A DNA stretch of 64,000 bases from Heligmosomoides polygyrus polygyrus (Eukaryota; Nematoda; Chromadorea; Rhabditida; Heligmosomidae), in the NCBI GenBank assembly GCA_947396885.1, contig OX377202.1, forward strand, positions 21,948,001-22,012,000. Reading direction: 5' to 3'. The notes beneath the pieces are model-generated. The model saw only the letters and a list, made by a program, of their open reading frames with translations, was not told where the DNA came from and did no database searches. Made by a program: the position numbers and the translations under genes. Positions within the stretch are counted from its first letter, which is position 1. Each line of letters opens with the position of its first letter. Shown here piece after piece: positions 11,634-21,460 of this stretch.

Positions 11634-12464
11634 AAGCTTGTATGGAGCTCCAGCTAGTAGTCATAAATGTTGTTAGGTCGGCTGACTACTGTTTCAATGG
11701 ACGTTGAGAATGCATGAATGTACTTCATGTTGCTACTTACTTTGTTGCAGTAAACCCTTAAATTGAGCCTTATTATTCGTTTTTGATTTAGAAGGAACGA
11801 AACGATTTGCAATAATTTAATGTATATTTTAAACTATTACTTGATGTTTCCTTGTACTACTGTATACATGTAAAGAAGTTTTAGCAGCTGTTATTGGAAA
11901 AAATTAACTCTATTTTATTCCTCTAAAGTTAAGTGCAATGAAACAGCTTCCTTAAAAGAGGTTAAGCTGATAAGCACAGAAGCTGGCCATATTATACCGC
12001 TTTGAGATCCGTGCGATTGGTACATAGTTTAAAGGTTTTTGGATAAATGCGTGATCTAAGAATCCGGAAAATCCAAAATTTCATCAGGAATCGATAACAT
12101 GGATTGCTGCTGTTAGACTGGATAATAGAGCAGAATAGGCCTGCTGCAATGAGAAAGAGAAAGGAGGGACAAGATAGTAAGCCGAGTGCGACCTTTCTGC
12201 ACACAAACTTCTAATTAAGTTCGACTTCAAAACTCGACATATAAACCCAATCCTCATAGGTACGAAACCATTTGGACTATGTGCGGGTCTCAACAGTCAC
12301 TGGTCGAGCCTTTCTTGGTCGTCAGTCGTGTAAAGCCACATACGTTCATCGCCTCCTAAAAGGGGCGGCTACAGGTCAGTTCTGCCTGGATCGCTCAAAT
12401 CTACAGCCGTTTGGAGACAAGCTGTCTCTTAAGAGCTATTGCGTGATTAATAGGTGTAGTACCC
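11634..12464. other. No recognised feature
   Basis: AT-rich sequence between RTE copy B and a small inverted repeat. No supported exon or repeat. Confidence 0.4.
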
Positions 12465-12561
12465 CTAAAGGACCCCGCACACTACTGCGGCGTTGCCGCT
12501 GCCCTATCCTTAACCATTGCGGCGAGCGGCGTTGCTGCAGAATTGTGTGGGGGCCTTAAGG
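12465..12561. mobile_element. Possible 97-bp MITE
   Basis: Imperfect terminal inverted repeats: TAAAGGACCCCGCACAC on the left and GTGTGGGGGCCTTA on the right, around a GC-rich centre. It abuts the A-rich 3' tail of the CR1-like LINE. Weakly supported by the inverted ends only. Confidence 0.4.
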
Positions 12562-12690
12562 CACCTTTTATTATTTATTATTTATTTATTTATCAGACAT
12601 GAACATAGTCATGCATTACATAAGTAATGACAGAAAAACAAATACTAAATCACACATACTACAACAAACATAAAACTAAACACAGCACGT

Positions 12691-13932
12691 TTAACATAAC
12701 TTTTTACGTACCACTAAGGACTTGAACGAACTCACGGACATGTTTATGATATTCTCATCCTCACCTAATAATAAATTCAAGTCCTTAAGATTTCTGTAAG
12801 TGAGGAAGTTTGATCTCGCCTGTGATTTTGGAACAGGAAGGTAAAGCCTTAGGTACCCTCTCCTATTCGTAGTCAGAGGTGCACCAAAAAATAGCGTGGG
12901 ATCTATTGAAATTCTGTTTGTAAGAATCTTAAACATCATGGTCATGTCGATCATCTTTCTTCGACTGCGGAGGCAAGGTAACTTAAGCTGTTTGGCCCTG
13001 TCTGGACCTCTAGGTATGTTGTCATAGTTGGTTCCAAAACATCTTAAAAATAATTTTCGGGTGAAGTTGTTCTGGGCGCTTTCCAGAAGAGCAATGTCTT
13101 TCTTTTTGAACGGATTGAACACTGAAGTACCGCTCTCTAAAACAGGCCTAATCTACGTCTTATATGCACAAAGAAAGAAGTGCAAGAGAATCATTGGTTT
13201 TGAGCTGTTTGAACAAGTTGTAAATACGATAATTTGCCTTTTTAACAATTGCCTTATAATGGGAATCGAAGCTTAGATCACTAGATATATGGAAACCCAA
13301 ATCTCGGGTGTTTTCTACGTGCTTTAAATCTGTGTCCTTGAGCTTATAAGTTGGTGAATTGTGCTGATGCTTTGACTGAATAACAAGACAATGCGATTTT
13401 TCTGCGGCCAAAGGAAGTTCCCAAGTTGTAGCACATTTCTCAATAAAATTAATAGCGGCTTGGATTTCATGAGAAGGTTCTTCTCCGTTTACTTCAGCAT
13501 AAACTTTCACATCGTCAGCATACATTTTGCAGCTGACCCCTAGGCTGGTGATAGCTTCAGGAAGTTCGTTTTTATAAATAGTATACAGGAGAAATAGCAA
13601 AGGTGACAAGACATTCCCCTGTGGAACACCACTGGGAGAAGAAAAAACTGCGGAGAACACTGTCTCTAGCCTAATTTGGTATGTTCTTTCGGAAAGAAAA
13701 CATTTAGTCCAGGACACTATCATTGGATGGATACCAATTCTTTCCATCTTGTATAGCAACTTATTAATCGGAACTTTGTCGAACGCTTTAGAAAAGTCAA
13801 AAAGATTACATCCGTCCGCTTTCTCTTATCACTCGGGTCACTTAAAGGGGCCTTTTTTGGAATCAGAGTGATAAATGCATGCTTCCATCTACGAGGCACT
13901 TCAGCTCTCATGTAACTTAGATAAAAAATCAT
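12691..13932 (-). pseudogene. LINE reverse transcriptase, broken
   Basis: Three frames together carry RT: 13720-13932 (RRWKHAFITLIPKK), 13160-13759 with SGVPQGNVLSPLLF and YADD (13511-13522), and 12691-13122 with the C-terminal tail ([14 protein letters not shown]). Between the first two, about 70 residues that carry early RT motifs are absent, and the reading frame shifts around 13800-13850. The polymerase cannot be active as it stands. Confidence 0.85.
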
Positions 13933-14010
13933 TTCTAAAGGATAGGCAATACAATCTGCTACATTTTTTATAAATAGTAATGGTATGAAGACCGGAGAAG
14001 TAGAATAAGA

Positions 14011-15360
14011 TTATGGCCATTTGCTTAGAATTTCAAAGATTTCTTCTTTACTAAACCAAAGAGTAGGACTCATTTGTGGGAAACAAGGTAAGGTGTTTTC
14101 CTCAGAAAGTGATAGGTCAGTGATAGAGTCCAAAGAGTTATTGAAAACCTTGTAAAATTCTCTTGCAAGAAGAATTGCTTTATCATTTGTCGATGAAATG
14201 CATAAATCATTCTCGTTTCTTAAGCTTCGAATGTAACTATTATTTTCAGAGCGGGCTCTGATGTATCTATAGAAAGCGGATTTATCTCTGGAGAAAATAC
14301 TTTTCTTTTCTAGGTAAAGGTTGTAACGGTTAAGGGCTCTGTCCAGTTTTTTGTTGAAGGTCTGATAATTAGCCCAATCTTCGGTGTTGCCGGATGAAGA
14401 TTCTCTGTTCCATAAATTGATCTGTCGTGTTTTCATTCTTGTGAGATAGTCTGGGTATATCATTAGGTCAGAACCTGTTTTTCTGGTGGGGATGTAGAGA
14501 TCAATGACGTGATAAAGAATGATAATCAGAGTTTTATACATTTCATCGACAGATTTTAACACGCACAGTGTTCCAACCCAGTCAATGTTAACCAAGTGAT
14601 CTCTTATTTTACCATAGTCGCCATTTTTGAAATGCTTTATCCATTTAGTCCCGTCGGAATGTCTACGCTTCGAGTAGTACTCTATTTCAAAAGTTATTGA
14701 GGCGTGATCACTATTGCCTAACGGTGGACCCACTTTCACATTACAAATTAAATTTGGAGAATTACAGAACACGAGATCAAGTAAGGAATTTCCTCTCGTC
14801 GGTTTCTTTTCAAATTGGTGTAATTCATGGGCACTCAGAATGTCGTGAAATAAAGCGTTGGTGTTTCCTGCGCGTTCTGATAAAAGATCAGGAAGATTGA
14901 AGTCTCCTAAGAGAAGGCATGGATTACTGCATACGCTAAATTCACTTATAACTTTGGAAAGATTGATGGTTTCATTTGAACTACAATTTGGTGTTCTATA
15001 TACGACAATTAAACTCGCTGAAAAAGAGCTTAGTTGAACATCACAAATAAGGATCTTATAAGAGTCCCTAACCGATTCACGGAAAACGGTGTCATAGGAG
15101 TAGCACTTCTTTAAAAGTATGATTACTCCACCACCTTTGCTGCAATTTCTATCGCACCTTATTCTCACGTATTGGTTGCTGGCTACACCTAGGAGAGGGT
15201 TTAAGTCATTGCTGGAACCGAGCCAAGTTTCAGATAGGACGACAATGTCAAAGTTGCTGTGGCAGATATTGAAAACTAGAGAGTTACTATTCCTGAACAT
15301 AGATCTTATGTTCGGAAGAAGACAGTGAAATGGGAAACGTTTTCTCCTGTGAGAATTCAA
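14011..15360 (-). CDS. LINE endonuclease (EEP), 449 codons
   Basis: Apurinic-like endonuclease that nicks target DNA for target-primed reverse transcription. Ordered motifs: LLPNIRSMFRN near the N-terminus, the catalytic Glu in LSETWLG (about residue 43), LLGDFNLPD (about 158), and the C-terminal SDHASI (about 218). The frame then runs on through a linker with no RT motif and stops at ILSKWP near 14011, just before RT would begin. The intact frame suggests the copy is not very old, although the RT after it is broken. Confidence 0.85.
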   Translation of the reverse strand: MNSHRRKRFPFHCLLPNIRSMFRNSNSLVFNICHSNFDIVVLSETWLGSSNDLNPLLGVASNQYVRIRCDRNCSKGGGVIILLKKCYSYDTVFRESVRDSYKILICDVQLSSFSASLIVVYRTPNCSSNETINLSKVISEFSVCSNPCLLLGDFNLPDLLSERAGNTNALFHDILSAHELHQFEKKPTRGNSLLDLVFCNSPNLICNVKVGPPLGNSDHASITFEIEYYSKRRHSDGTKWIKHFKNGDYGKIRDHLVNIDWVGTLCVLKSVDEMYKTLIIILYHVIDLYIPTRKTGSDLMIYPDYLTRMKTRQINLWNRESSSGNTEDWANYQTFNKKLDRALNRYNLYLEKKSIFSRDKSAFYRYIRARSENNSYIRSLRNENDLCISSTNDKAILLAREFYKVFNNSLDSITDLSLSEENTLPCFPQMSPTLWFSKEEIFEILSKWP

Positions 15361-15538
15361 CAGTTTCCCATTGAGTTGTTAAGCTGTGAGAAGGTTGGTT
15401 CGCTGACGAGATCAGGTGGAGGCGATTGCAATTCACTCTGCACTTGTACAGAACGATCAACACAGAACGAATCGCAAGTTTGCCTCCTTGCCCTTTCAGC
15501 CAAACGTTCTCCACGTCTACGATCCCGTTCCGCTTTTG

Positions 15539-15964
15539 TTAAGGAAGGGCGTAGATAAATGCCCTTTTGCGGAGGAAAGAATCGGAGCCGGGAGCACGTT
15601 TGACCGCCTCACTTTGAAATTCACTCGGTCTGTTCATATCGATCCTCCCCATCCGATACACTGCAGATGGTAAGCATTCAATATTAAGGTAATCAAGAAT
15701 TTCCCTAACGCATGCGATATCATGACCAACTCTTCCAGAAGCGGTGTTGACGTAGGATTCCGGTACGTTTAATAGAATAATGGACCTCCTAAGTTCAGCG
15801 TCTGAATCCGAAGGCGATTTGTCGCAACTTGGACAATTTTCAGCTGTCTTCGCTACATCAGACATCGGTGGTTGAGCAAGCTTTTGTTTCAACAATGAGT
15901 TTTCTTCTCTTAGCTGTAGAATCTCATTCAGAAGTTCACTGTTGCTCTTAAATAGTTCCATCAT
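15539..15964 (-). CDS. LINE ORF1 protein (coiled coil + RRM-like), partial
   Basis: A 141-codon frame upstream of the endonuclease. The N-terminal third is a leucine/glutamate coiled coil (LNEILQLREENSLLKQKL). It then has a C-x2-C pair (CPSCDKSP) and an RRM-like strand (RRSIILLNVPES, residues about 60-71), as in ORF1 RNA-binding chaperones of LINEs. The end near 15539 runs into the endonuclease leader. It likely begins further upstream, since in-frame leucine-rich sequence continues past 15964 only after stops. Identification is by position and pattern. Confidence 0.6.
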   Translation of the reverse strand: MMELFKSNSELLNEILQLREENSLLKQKLAQPPMSDVAKTAENCPSCDKSPSDSDAELRRSIILLNVPESYVNTASGRVGHDIACVREILDYLNIECLPSAVYRMGRIDMNRPSEFQSEAVKRAPGSDSFLRKRAFIYALP

Positions 15965-15999
15965 CTCATTGCGTGTTTCGATTAAGAGCTCAAATAACA

Positions 16000-16930
16000 G
16001 TTTGACGTAGCAAGAAACTCCATCATTTTGTATGATGTCTTGTAGTTGCTCGGAAGCCTGATTTTCTTTCTTCTGGTTAGCGTTGGTCGAAGAGCTGTTG
16101 TCGCTGAAATCTTTGTCGCACGAGCACGAGACATGACTGTGGATTGACGTTCAAGCAGTTATGTATGAATCACCTTTGACGGTGGCGTTCGATAGTATTT
16201 AGTAAACCCCGCCACAAAGGTGATTGCCGAGAGTCCGCTGACAGGTATAGTCGGTGATGTAGAAGATAACGGTGGTGGTAGTGTGGAAATAGAGAGCACA
16301 CGATTAGCCCGCCACTCGGCAAGACAACCACCAAATGAATGAATGCTCTCGCCGCGGCGCGACGCGACAATTCTGGCCGCGCCGCGCTTTGAATTTGACG
16401 CGCCGCTCCGCGGTTGCAGTCAGAGAGGGGAGCATCAGCGACGCGAGTCCACGAGCTTCTGCTTACTATGGTCTGTGAGCCAAGGATGACGAAAGAGGCG
16501 GTCCATGGACTTTGGGGAACCAAAACAGAAAGGATTCGTCTGGCTGATACGCATCTTGCCAATGTTATTGGTGCCACTCCTGTGGCGAACGACGAATCCT
16601 TTCTTAAGGCTGGGGTCGAAATCGTCCGCTCAACCTACGGTTGAAACTGATGAGTGTGGTACTGAGTCGAATCCCCTGCAATGAAAATGGCACTAAACGA
16701 CCTTTTATTTTGCAACATTTGCGGGTCCAAAACTAAAATTGCTGGAAGGCATTCATCATCGAGAATCAGTCAGAATTCTCCCTCATATGCCATTCCGGTG
16801 TCATTGTCCACTAAACATATCCTTAGCGTAGTAGGTGAAACATCGGGAATGTCTACAGATCTCCATTCGCTTCTTAGGCTACGCTAGTTAGGAGTGACTA
16901 AGGTCATGGTCACCGAATTCGCCCAAGCGT
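16000..16930. other. No recognised feature; short inverted repeat at 16169-16229
   Basis: Partly GC-rich (16340-16440). AATCACCTTTG near 16169 and CAAAGGTGATT near 16214 form a short inverted repeat. A plus-strand open frame at 16414-16644 has no known domain and overlaps an open minus-strand frame, so I do not call it a gene. Confidence 0.35.
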
Positions 16931-17750
16931 AAGGCCTATGGAATACTCCCGCGTCGCTTTAGCGGCGGGGCAACTGTCAATGGCGCGCCTTCGCTGCAGT
17001 GGCGGAGGGCGCAGTGGAGCGAGGTTGTCAGTTGACGCGCCATCGCTCCCGCGATGCGTCGCAGAGGGGTGTTATACCTCCGCGTCGCGGGAGTGAAGCA
17101 TACTCCCGTGCGACGGGCAGCGATGGTCGCAGAGGGGAGAGCTCTTGTCGTGCCCTATTCTATGCACTTCCGCTCACATATTTCGACACTCCCTGGTTTG
17201 TGACCATACCACAGCAATTTCAACACACTTCTAGTGATGTCGGATGGTCATGTGATGACTCTGTTGTTCTTCTCGTATGGTTTTCGTCGTGGCTACATTC
17301 ATTTTGGTTTTTTTTTTCGACGGTTTGAACGGCTAGTTTTTGAGGAGATATTTTTCTAGGCAATTTTTTCGCGCTTTTGTTCCCACGTCGGTTTCCCTGC
17401 CAGTGAATGGAATCAGAAGCGAAATAAACGCATGAGTGTGCACAGGCATGGCGGAAACCCCCTAGCAACTAACGAAATACTTCCGAAAACAACAGTCCTA
17501 CAACGGCACACGGAACAGAAGGCGAAAAAACGGAAAAAGCGCGAAATCACGAATGAAACGGTTGAGAAAACAAGGAATCCAGGAAAAGATGCACTGGATC
17601 AGCTGATTCGCTAAAATTTTGCAAAAGTCTACGTCTGCAGAACTGCGTGAATTATGTCAGTCTCACCGATGGCGACGGCTCGCAACGCGCATCGCGAGCC
17701 GTGCACTCCCGCGTCGCTACAGCGGACGGGAATATACCATAGGCCTAAGG
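16931..17750. repeat. Element bounded by inverted GGCCTATGG-TATACTCCCG ends
   Basis: The left end (16931-16955) reads AAGGCCTATGGAATACTCCC. The right end (about 17726-17750) reads GACGGGAATATACCATAGGC followed by CTAAG, its imperfect reverse complement. Inside, GTTATACCTCCGCG and CATACTCCCGTGCG recur, and GC is high at both ends with an AT-richer core. About 820 bp. It could be a nonautonomous DNA transposon or several nested short repeats. Confidence 0.5.
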
Positions 17751-17789
17751 CCGGCAGCAGAGTCTTGCGAGTGCCGCGGACCCGCTATA

Positions 17790-18058
17790 GGCCTATGTTA
17801 TACTCACGCAGGAGCATCCGCGGATGGACGGAAATTGAGCCGGGACCCGCGCCGAGCCACTGGTCGCGGCCCGCCACGCCCGCCGTCCGCGGATCGCCGT
17901 CGACAGGCGACGAGAGATGTGTTACACTTCCCGCGGAGGCGGGCGCCAGAAACGCGCTCCAATGCGACGCTATCCATCTCGGCTTGACGACGACCGTCCG
18001 CGGTGCACCTTCCGTTCGCGAACGTCCCGCGCATGCTCCTGCGCGAGTATAACATAGA
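17790..18058. mobile_element. GC-rich MITE-like inverted repeat element
   Basis: Left 17790-17816 (GGCCTATGTTATACTCACGC then AGGAGCA) pairs with right 18033-18058 (ATGCTCCTGCGCGAGTATAA then CATAG) with two mismatches. About 269 bp, noncoding, over 65% GC by eye. It shares its outermost 16 bp with the 96-bp MITE at 5281. Confidence 0.65.
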
Positions 18059-18059
18059 C

Positions 18060-20079
18060 GATAACAACGGCGGGTGGTGCGGCGCCGCGAGGGACTCTAC
18101 GCAATGCTGCTTACTTTTGCCGGCTGAAGCACTGAAAAGGTCGTCGCGATTTTCATTTGTTTGGTAGTGTTAGTGCTGCTTACATGAGACATCTTATATA
18201 TGTATGTGTGTGAGTTTTTCAATTATTTTCGTCGCATCGCTTACAGGTGTGAAACTCCATGCAAACAGAAATTTTGCTATCAATCGATTAAAAATCGCAA
18301 CGTTTCGGATGAGCGCTTGATGTCACCCTTTCTTTTAAAAATAAGAAATGGCCGCCTTTCTGCTCTTTCAAACAAATTTTTAACCATTACTTTTCCTCAA
18401 AAATAAGAAATTGTCAGGCCTAGGTAAAGAAGGCGGGCCGAAGGAGAAGGCGGTCCCAAAGCGGCGCAGGGTGTAAGAACGCACTAGGACCCCATGTTTT
18501 CGAGTAGGCCGCGGGCTACCGTACCACAGTCAAATTTAGGTTGAGAGAGTGAGTCATCCAGGGAGATTTCATAACGGGAAGCGGCGAAGTCGCGAGAGTT
18601 CTCACTGCCTCAGATCGGAGTTCGACGTTGTGAAGTGCGACTGGAATAGGAGAGAGCCGACTTTGGTCGCAACCGCTAACCCTCCTCCGGCCTGCGTTCC
18701 CCATTTTGTTGAGGTTCACTGTGTTGTATTTAGCCATTCTTTTTCCTTCGATTTGGTCTCTTTTGTTGTTGTATTGTTGTCCGTACCTATATTTGTCAAG
18801 TAAAGTTTCGGTTTACCGATTCTCCGGCTTGCGTCCGAGCAGCGCTCATAACGCTGGTATACCTGCACTCAGCTACAACTTAGAATATTCGGCCGCGAGG
18901 TATTCACTTATTGGGAGCAGGAAGCAAGGTGTTCACTTATTGGGTGAATTAAAACTTTAAAGAAAATTATATTGAAATTTCCCTCGAACAAAAAAATTAC
19001 ACTAACCTTCTTTCTTTTAGAATTTCTATTAGTTTAATGTAAAAAGAGCTCGCTTCGATTTGGAAGAATTTGCTTTGATTTCAAATGTCTTGGGCTAGCT
19101 TAGAGAAGAACGTAAACACAGCAGCCATAGCACTTGCATAATTTATTTTGGATTCTTCTCATATCGAAAAAAATATGGCGCCGGCTTCAGTGCATTCAAC
19201 CTACTTATACAACTATGTAGTATACGTGAGCTCGATGGCGATTTTATGAAAGACTTTTCTGACGATGAGTGCAGTGAAACGCGAATTCTGATCCAGCTGA
19301 AAGCGCACTGTTCTCATGAAAAGTGTGCCTTTGCTCCTTGCTGTTGTTGAAGAATTGAAAATGTTGACACTTAGGAATTTTACTCGAGTATTTGAGCTTT
19401 TAAGCACTTCTTTCATTGACCTGCGTCATAGCTGCGAAAGAGCATTCAATGACAACTTTAACCGATCTGCTCATCAATAACAGGGACCTCTTCAGTACCG
19501 CTGTATAGATAAAGGATAGAGCTTTGTGCTCATCACTCCACCAATCATTCTCGGGTTGTCTTGGAGGCAGTCTGAAAGCATATTCGGACGTAAGAAGGAC
19601 CTGCAGCGGTCAGCTAATGGGAAGCAAGTTTTGACCTTCCCAGAAAACTTTGGTGCCAATTCAGTGGCGCTGGACGGATGGAAGACTTGATTTGTCTGTA
19701 CGAGGCCCGTACCAACAATCTCTATTCGGTATGAACGCGACGCTCGGCGCTTCTTACGACTGCGCTATCGCAAGCCCACCGTACGGCTCGTGTTAGCACA
19801 ATCGGAAGAACTCGTGTTATTCACGTTTAGCGAAATGGTTAGCAATGCAGAAGCGTGAGCTTCCAATCCGACCACGCCCTCTGGCGGGTCTCATCCGCAG
19901 CTGCTGGCGCTGCGGGTGAGAGCCGCCGTGAACTGTGCAACCCTCGGGGGCCTCTGTGTGCGGCGGCTCCGCCACAACTCGTCCGCGCCGCGGCTTCTAC
20001 CACACTGGCGGCGTGGGTCACCACTGCGGCGGGAGCGATATGGACGAGTTCTCCGGGTGCTGCCGCGAGACTCTGTAGA
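18060..20079. other. No supported gene
   Basis: Mixed composition. 18500-18850 has a promoter-then-T-rich look that could be a solo LTR, but I found no matching second copy. 19850-20100 is GC-rich with overlapping open frames on both strands. No exon passes my splice-site and coding test. Confidence 0.35.
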
Positions 20080-20215
20080 GGCCCTAATACAAAAACGGAT
20101 TTCGTATTCGTGATCGGCACCCTAACTAACCTCCCCCCCCCCGGGCGATGTTGGGTCAAAAAAGTCATTTCGACCTCTCCTCGAGCTCTGGAGTCCTGAA
20201 GGTACAATAGTGCCA
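20080..20215 (-). repeat. Dispersed GATCACGAAT motif repeat
   Basis: The minus strand carries a version of the motif GATCACGAATCTGACATCCG (here diverged) near 20090-20115, then a C-run (20132-20142). CGACCTCTCCTCGAGCTCT and GGTACAATAGTG at 20170-20212 match 28962-29015. Related copies lie near 28910, 29280, 57087 and 57272. Confidence 0.55.
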
Positions 20216-20309
20216 TCATTTTGCTACACCCTTTTTGTTCTGTTGGTTGGGGAACCAAAACAAAACAGGCATAGCAAGATGATTCATTCCGGTGTGAAAC
20301 CTCTCACCC

Positions 20310-20440
20310 GTCTGCCGCGGCTGATCGCACCGCGCCCTTCCCTCCTGCGGCGCGATTCGCCGAATACCGTAACCCAAAATTCCGCCAAATGTGGTGTTTT
20401 GTGGCGGCGGAGTATAAAAGTGATGCGGCACCATCGCGAA
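20310..20440 (+). repeat. GC-rich dispersed repeat, copy 2
   Basis: Direct counterpart of 4312-4440. It ends in GTATAAAAGTGATGCGG, so the repeat carries a TATA-like string at 20412-20420. Confidence 0.75.
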
Positions 20441-20487
20441 AAATCGATAGCTATGACAACCATCACGATACACCATGCGACGGCGCG

Positions 20488-20498
20488 AGTATAAAAGG
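20488..20498 (+). promoter_or_regulatory. TATA-like string
   Basis: AGTATAAAAGG in a GC-rich context 48 bp after the repeat copy. No transcript or gene downstream is recognised, so its function is unproven. Confidence 0.2.
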
Positions 20499-20671
20499 CG
20501 CGGTCTCAGACTATCAACGTTTGAGAATTGGAAATGGTTCCCTGGCTGTAACTGTCACAACATCCGTTCAGTAATCTAAACATTTAACGGCACCTATTAG
20601 CTACTACCTACGTTTACTGAAAGATGCGAAGTGGCTCTACGACGCACAACGGAACCTACTACGGATGCCTG

Positions 20672-20806
20672 AGGGCCTCTTCATACTTCGAGCGACAAGA
20701 GCGACTGGAGTGGCGGACGTAGTGTGGTGTACCCAAATAATTACACTATGTCCGTCGCCCCAGTCGCTCCAAACGCTCTTGTCGCTCGAAGTATGAACAG
20801 GGGCTG
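20672..20806. mobile_element. MITE with about 50-bp inverted arms
   Basis: 20680-20703 and 20774-20797 are exact 24-bp inverted repeats (TTCATACTTCGAGCGACAAG + AGCG). The pairing extends inward to about 20730/20747 with mismatches. The terminal bases look like a hAT-type end, but no target duplication is clear. Confidence 0.75.
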
Positions 20807-21388
20807 GAACGGTTCGAAGCAGTTTACCTGCCGGCTGGTCAGCAGGTCAACCGAAGGAATCCCGGCTTAGTGGACGGTTTCGGAAAAGCCTTCACGGCAG
20901 TTGGATCTCCCCGGATTGTTCCCATTCCACTGGTGGTAACTCGCGATCCGGGAGGTTCTGCTCGAACATTCAGCAGTTTAGCGGATCCGACGGAAGCCAA
21001 ATCTTGCTTCTGAACATCCCACCTAAATTTTGACTTAATTCCGACTTCGTATTTCCGAGATACAAGTCATAGAGCGCCCAAGACACGAAATTTGAACTTT
21101 TCTGCTGTCACTCAAAGCGGCCCACATTCTTCAGTTGGCAGCCGTTTACAGATGCACCAGAAGACGAACGAGAAGATTTCTAGTAAAGGCGAAACACTGT
21201 TCATTGCTGTGTCAACACAATCAAATAATAACACTAACATATCAAAATTCAACAACCGATGAGCATGGCTGACATACGCGTAGTAATATACAACATACTT
21301 CGAATAACGGAAACGACTAGAATGAAACACAGTAAATCAGATATCTAGGTAGCACTGAGAACCCGTACGTATGATGCTTTGTGCCTTT

Positions 21389-21460
21389 CTAGGAGCTTCT
21401 ATTGAACAACAGCTCCTGCGAAATGTTGTCGAAGGAAACGATTTTGAAAAGTCGCATGAC
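21389..21460 (-). CDS. Nuclear receptor last exon: helices 11-12 and stop
   Basis: 72 nt after acceptor ctgtttcag, phase 0, ending in TAG at 21389-21391. It encodes [20 protein letters not shown] then RSS. The end resembles the FIKLF....IDNLLQEML of HNF4, so it includes a helix 12 activation motif (QELLF). No polyadenylation signal was obvious just downstream. Confidence 0.93.
   Translation of the reverse strand, partial: VMRLFKIVSFDNISQELLFNRSS

Larger units (their letters stand above)
12568..15970 (-). mobile_element. CR1/Jockey-like non-LTR retrotransposon
   Basis: A LINE on the minus strand with ORF1, endonuclease and RT remnants in the expected order and a 3' tail of TAAA/TAA repeats (12568-12592 on the plus strand reads ATTATTTATTATTTATTTATT-like). 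Length is about 3.4 kb. The RT is damaged near 13840-13980: the segment holding the N-terminal RT motifs is missing and frames change. Three smaller fragments of related elements lie at 35.7-36.4, 50.0-50.7 and 55.3-55.7 kb. I cannot separate CR1 from Jockey-type clades by eye. Confidence 0.85.

Noticed and set aside
16170..16644. Overlapping frames in GC-rich DNA
   Set aside because: High GC leaves both strands open; no domain or splice sites.
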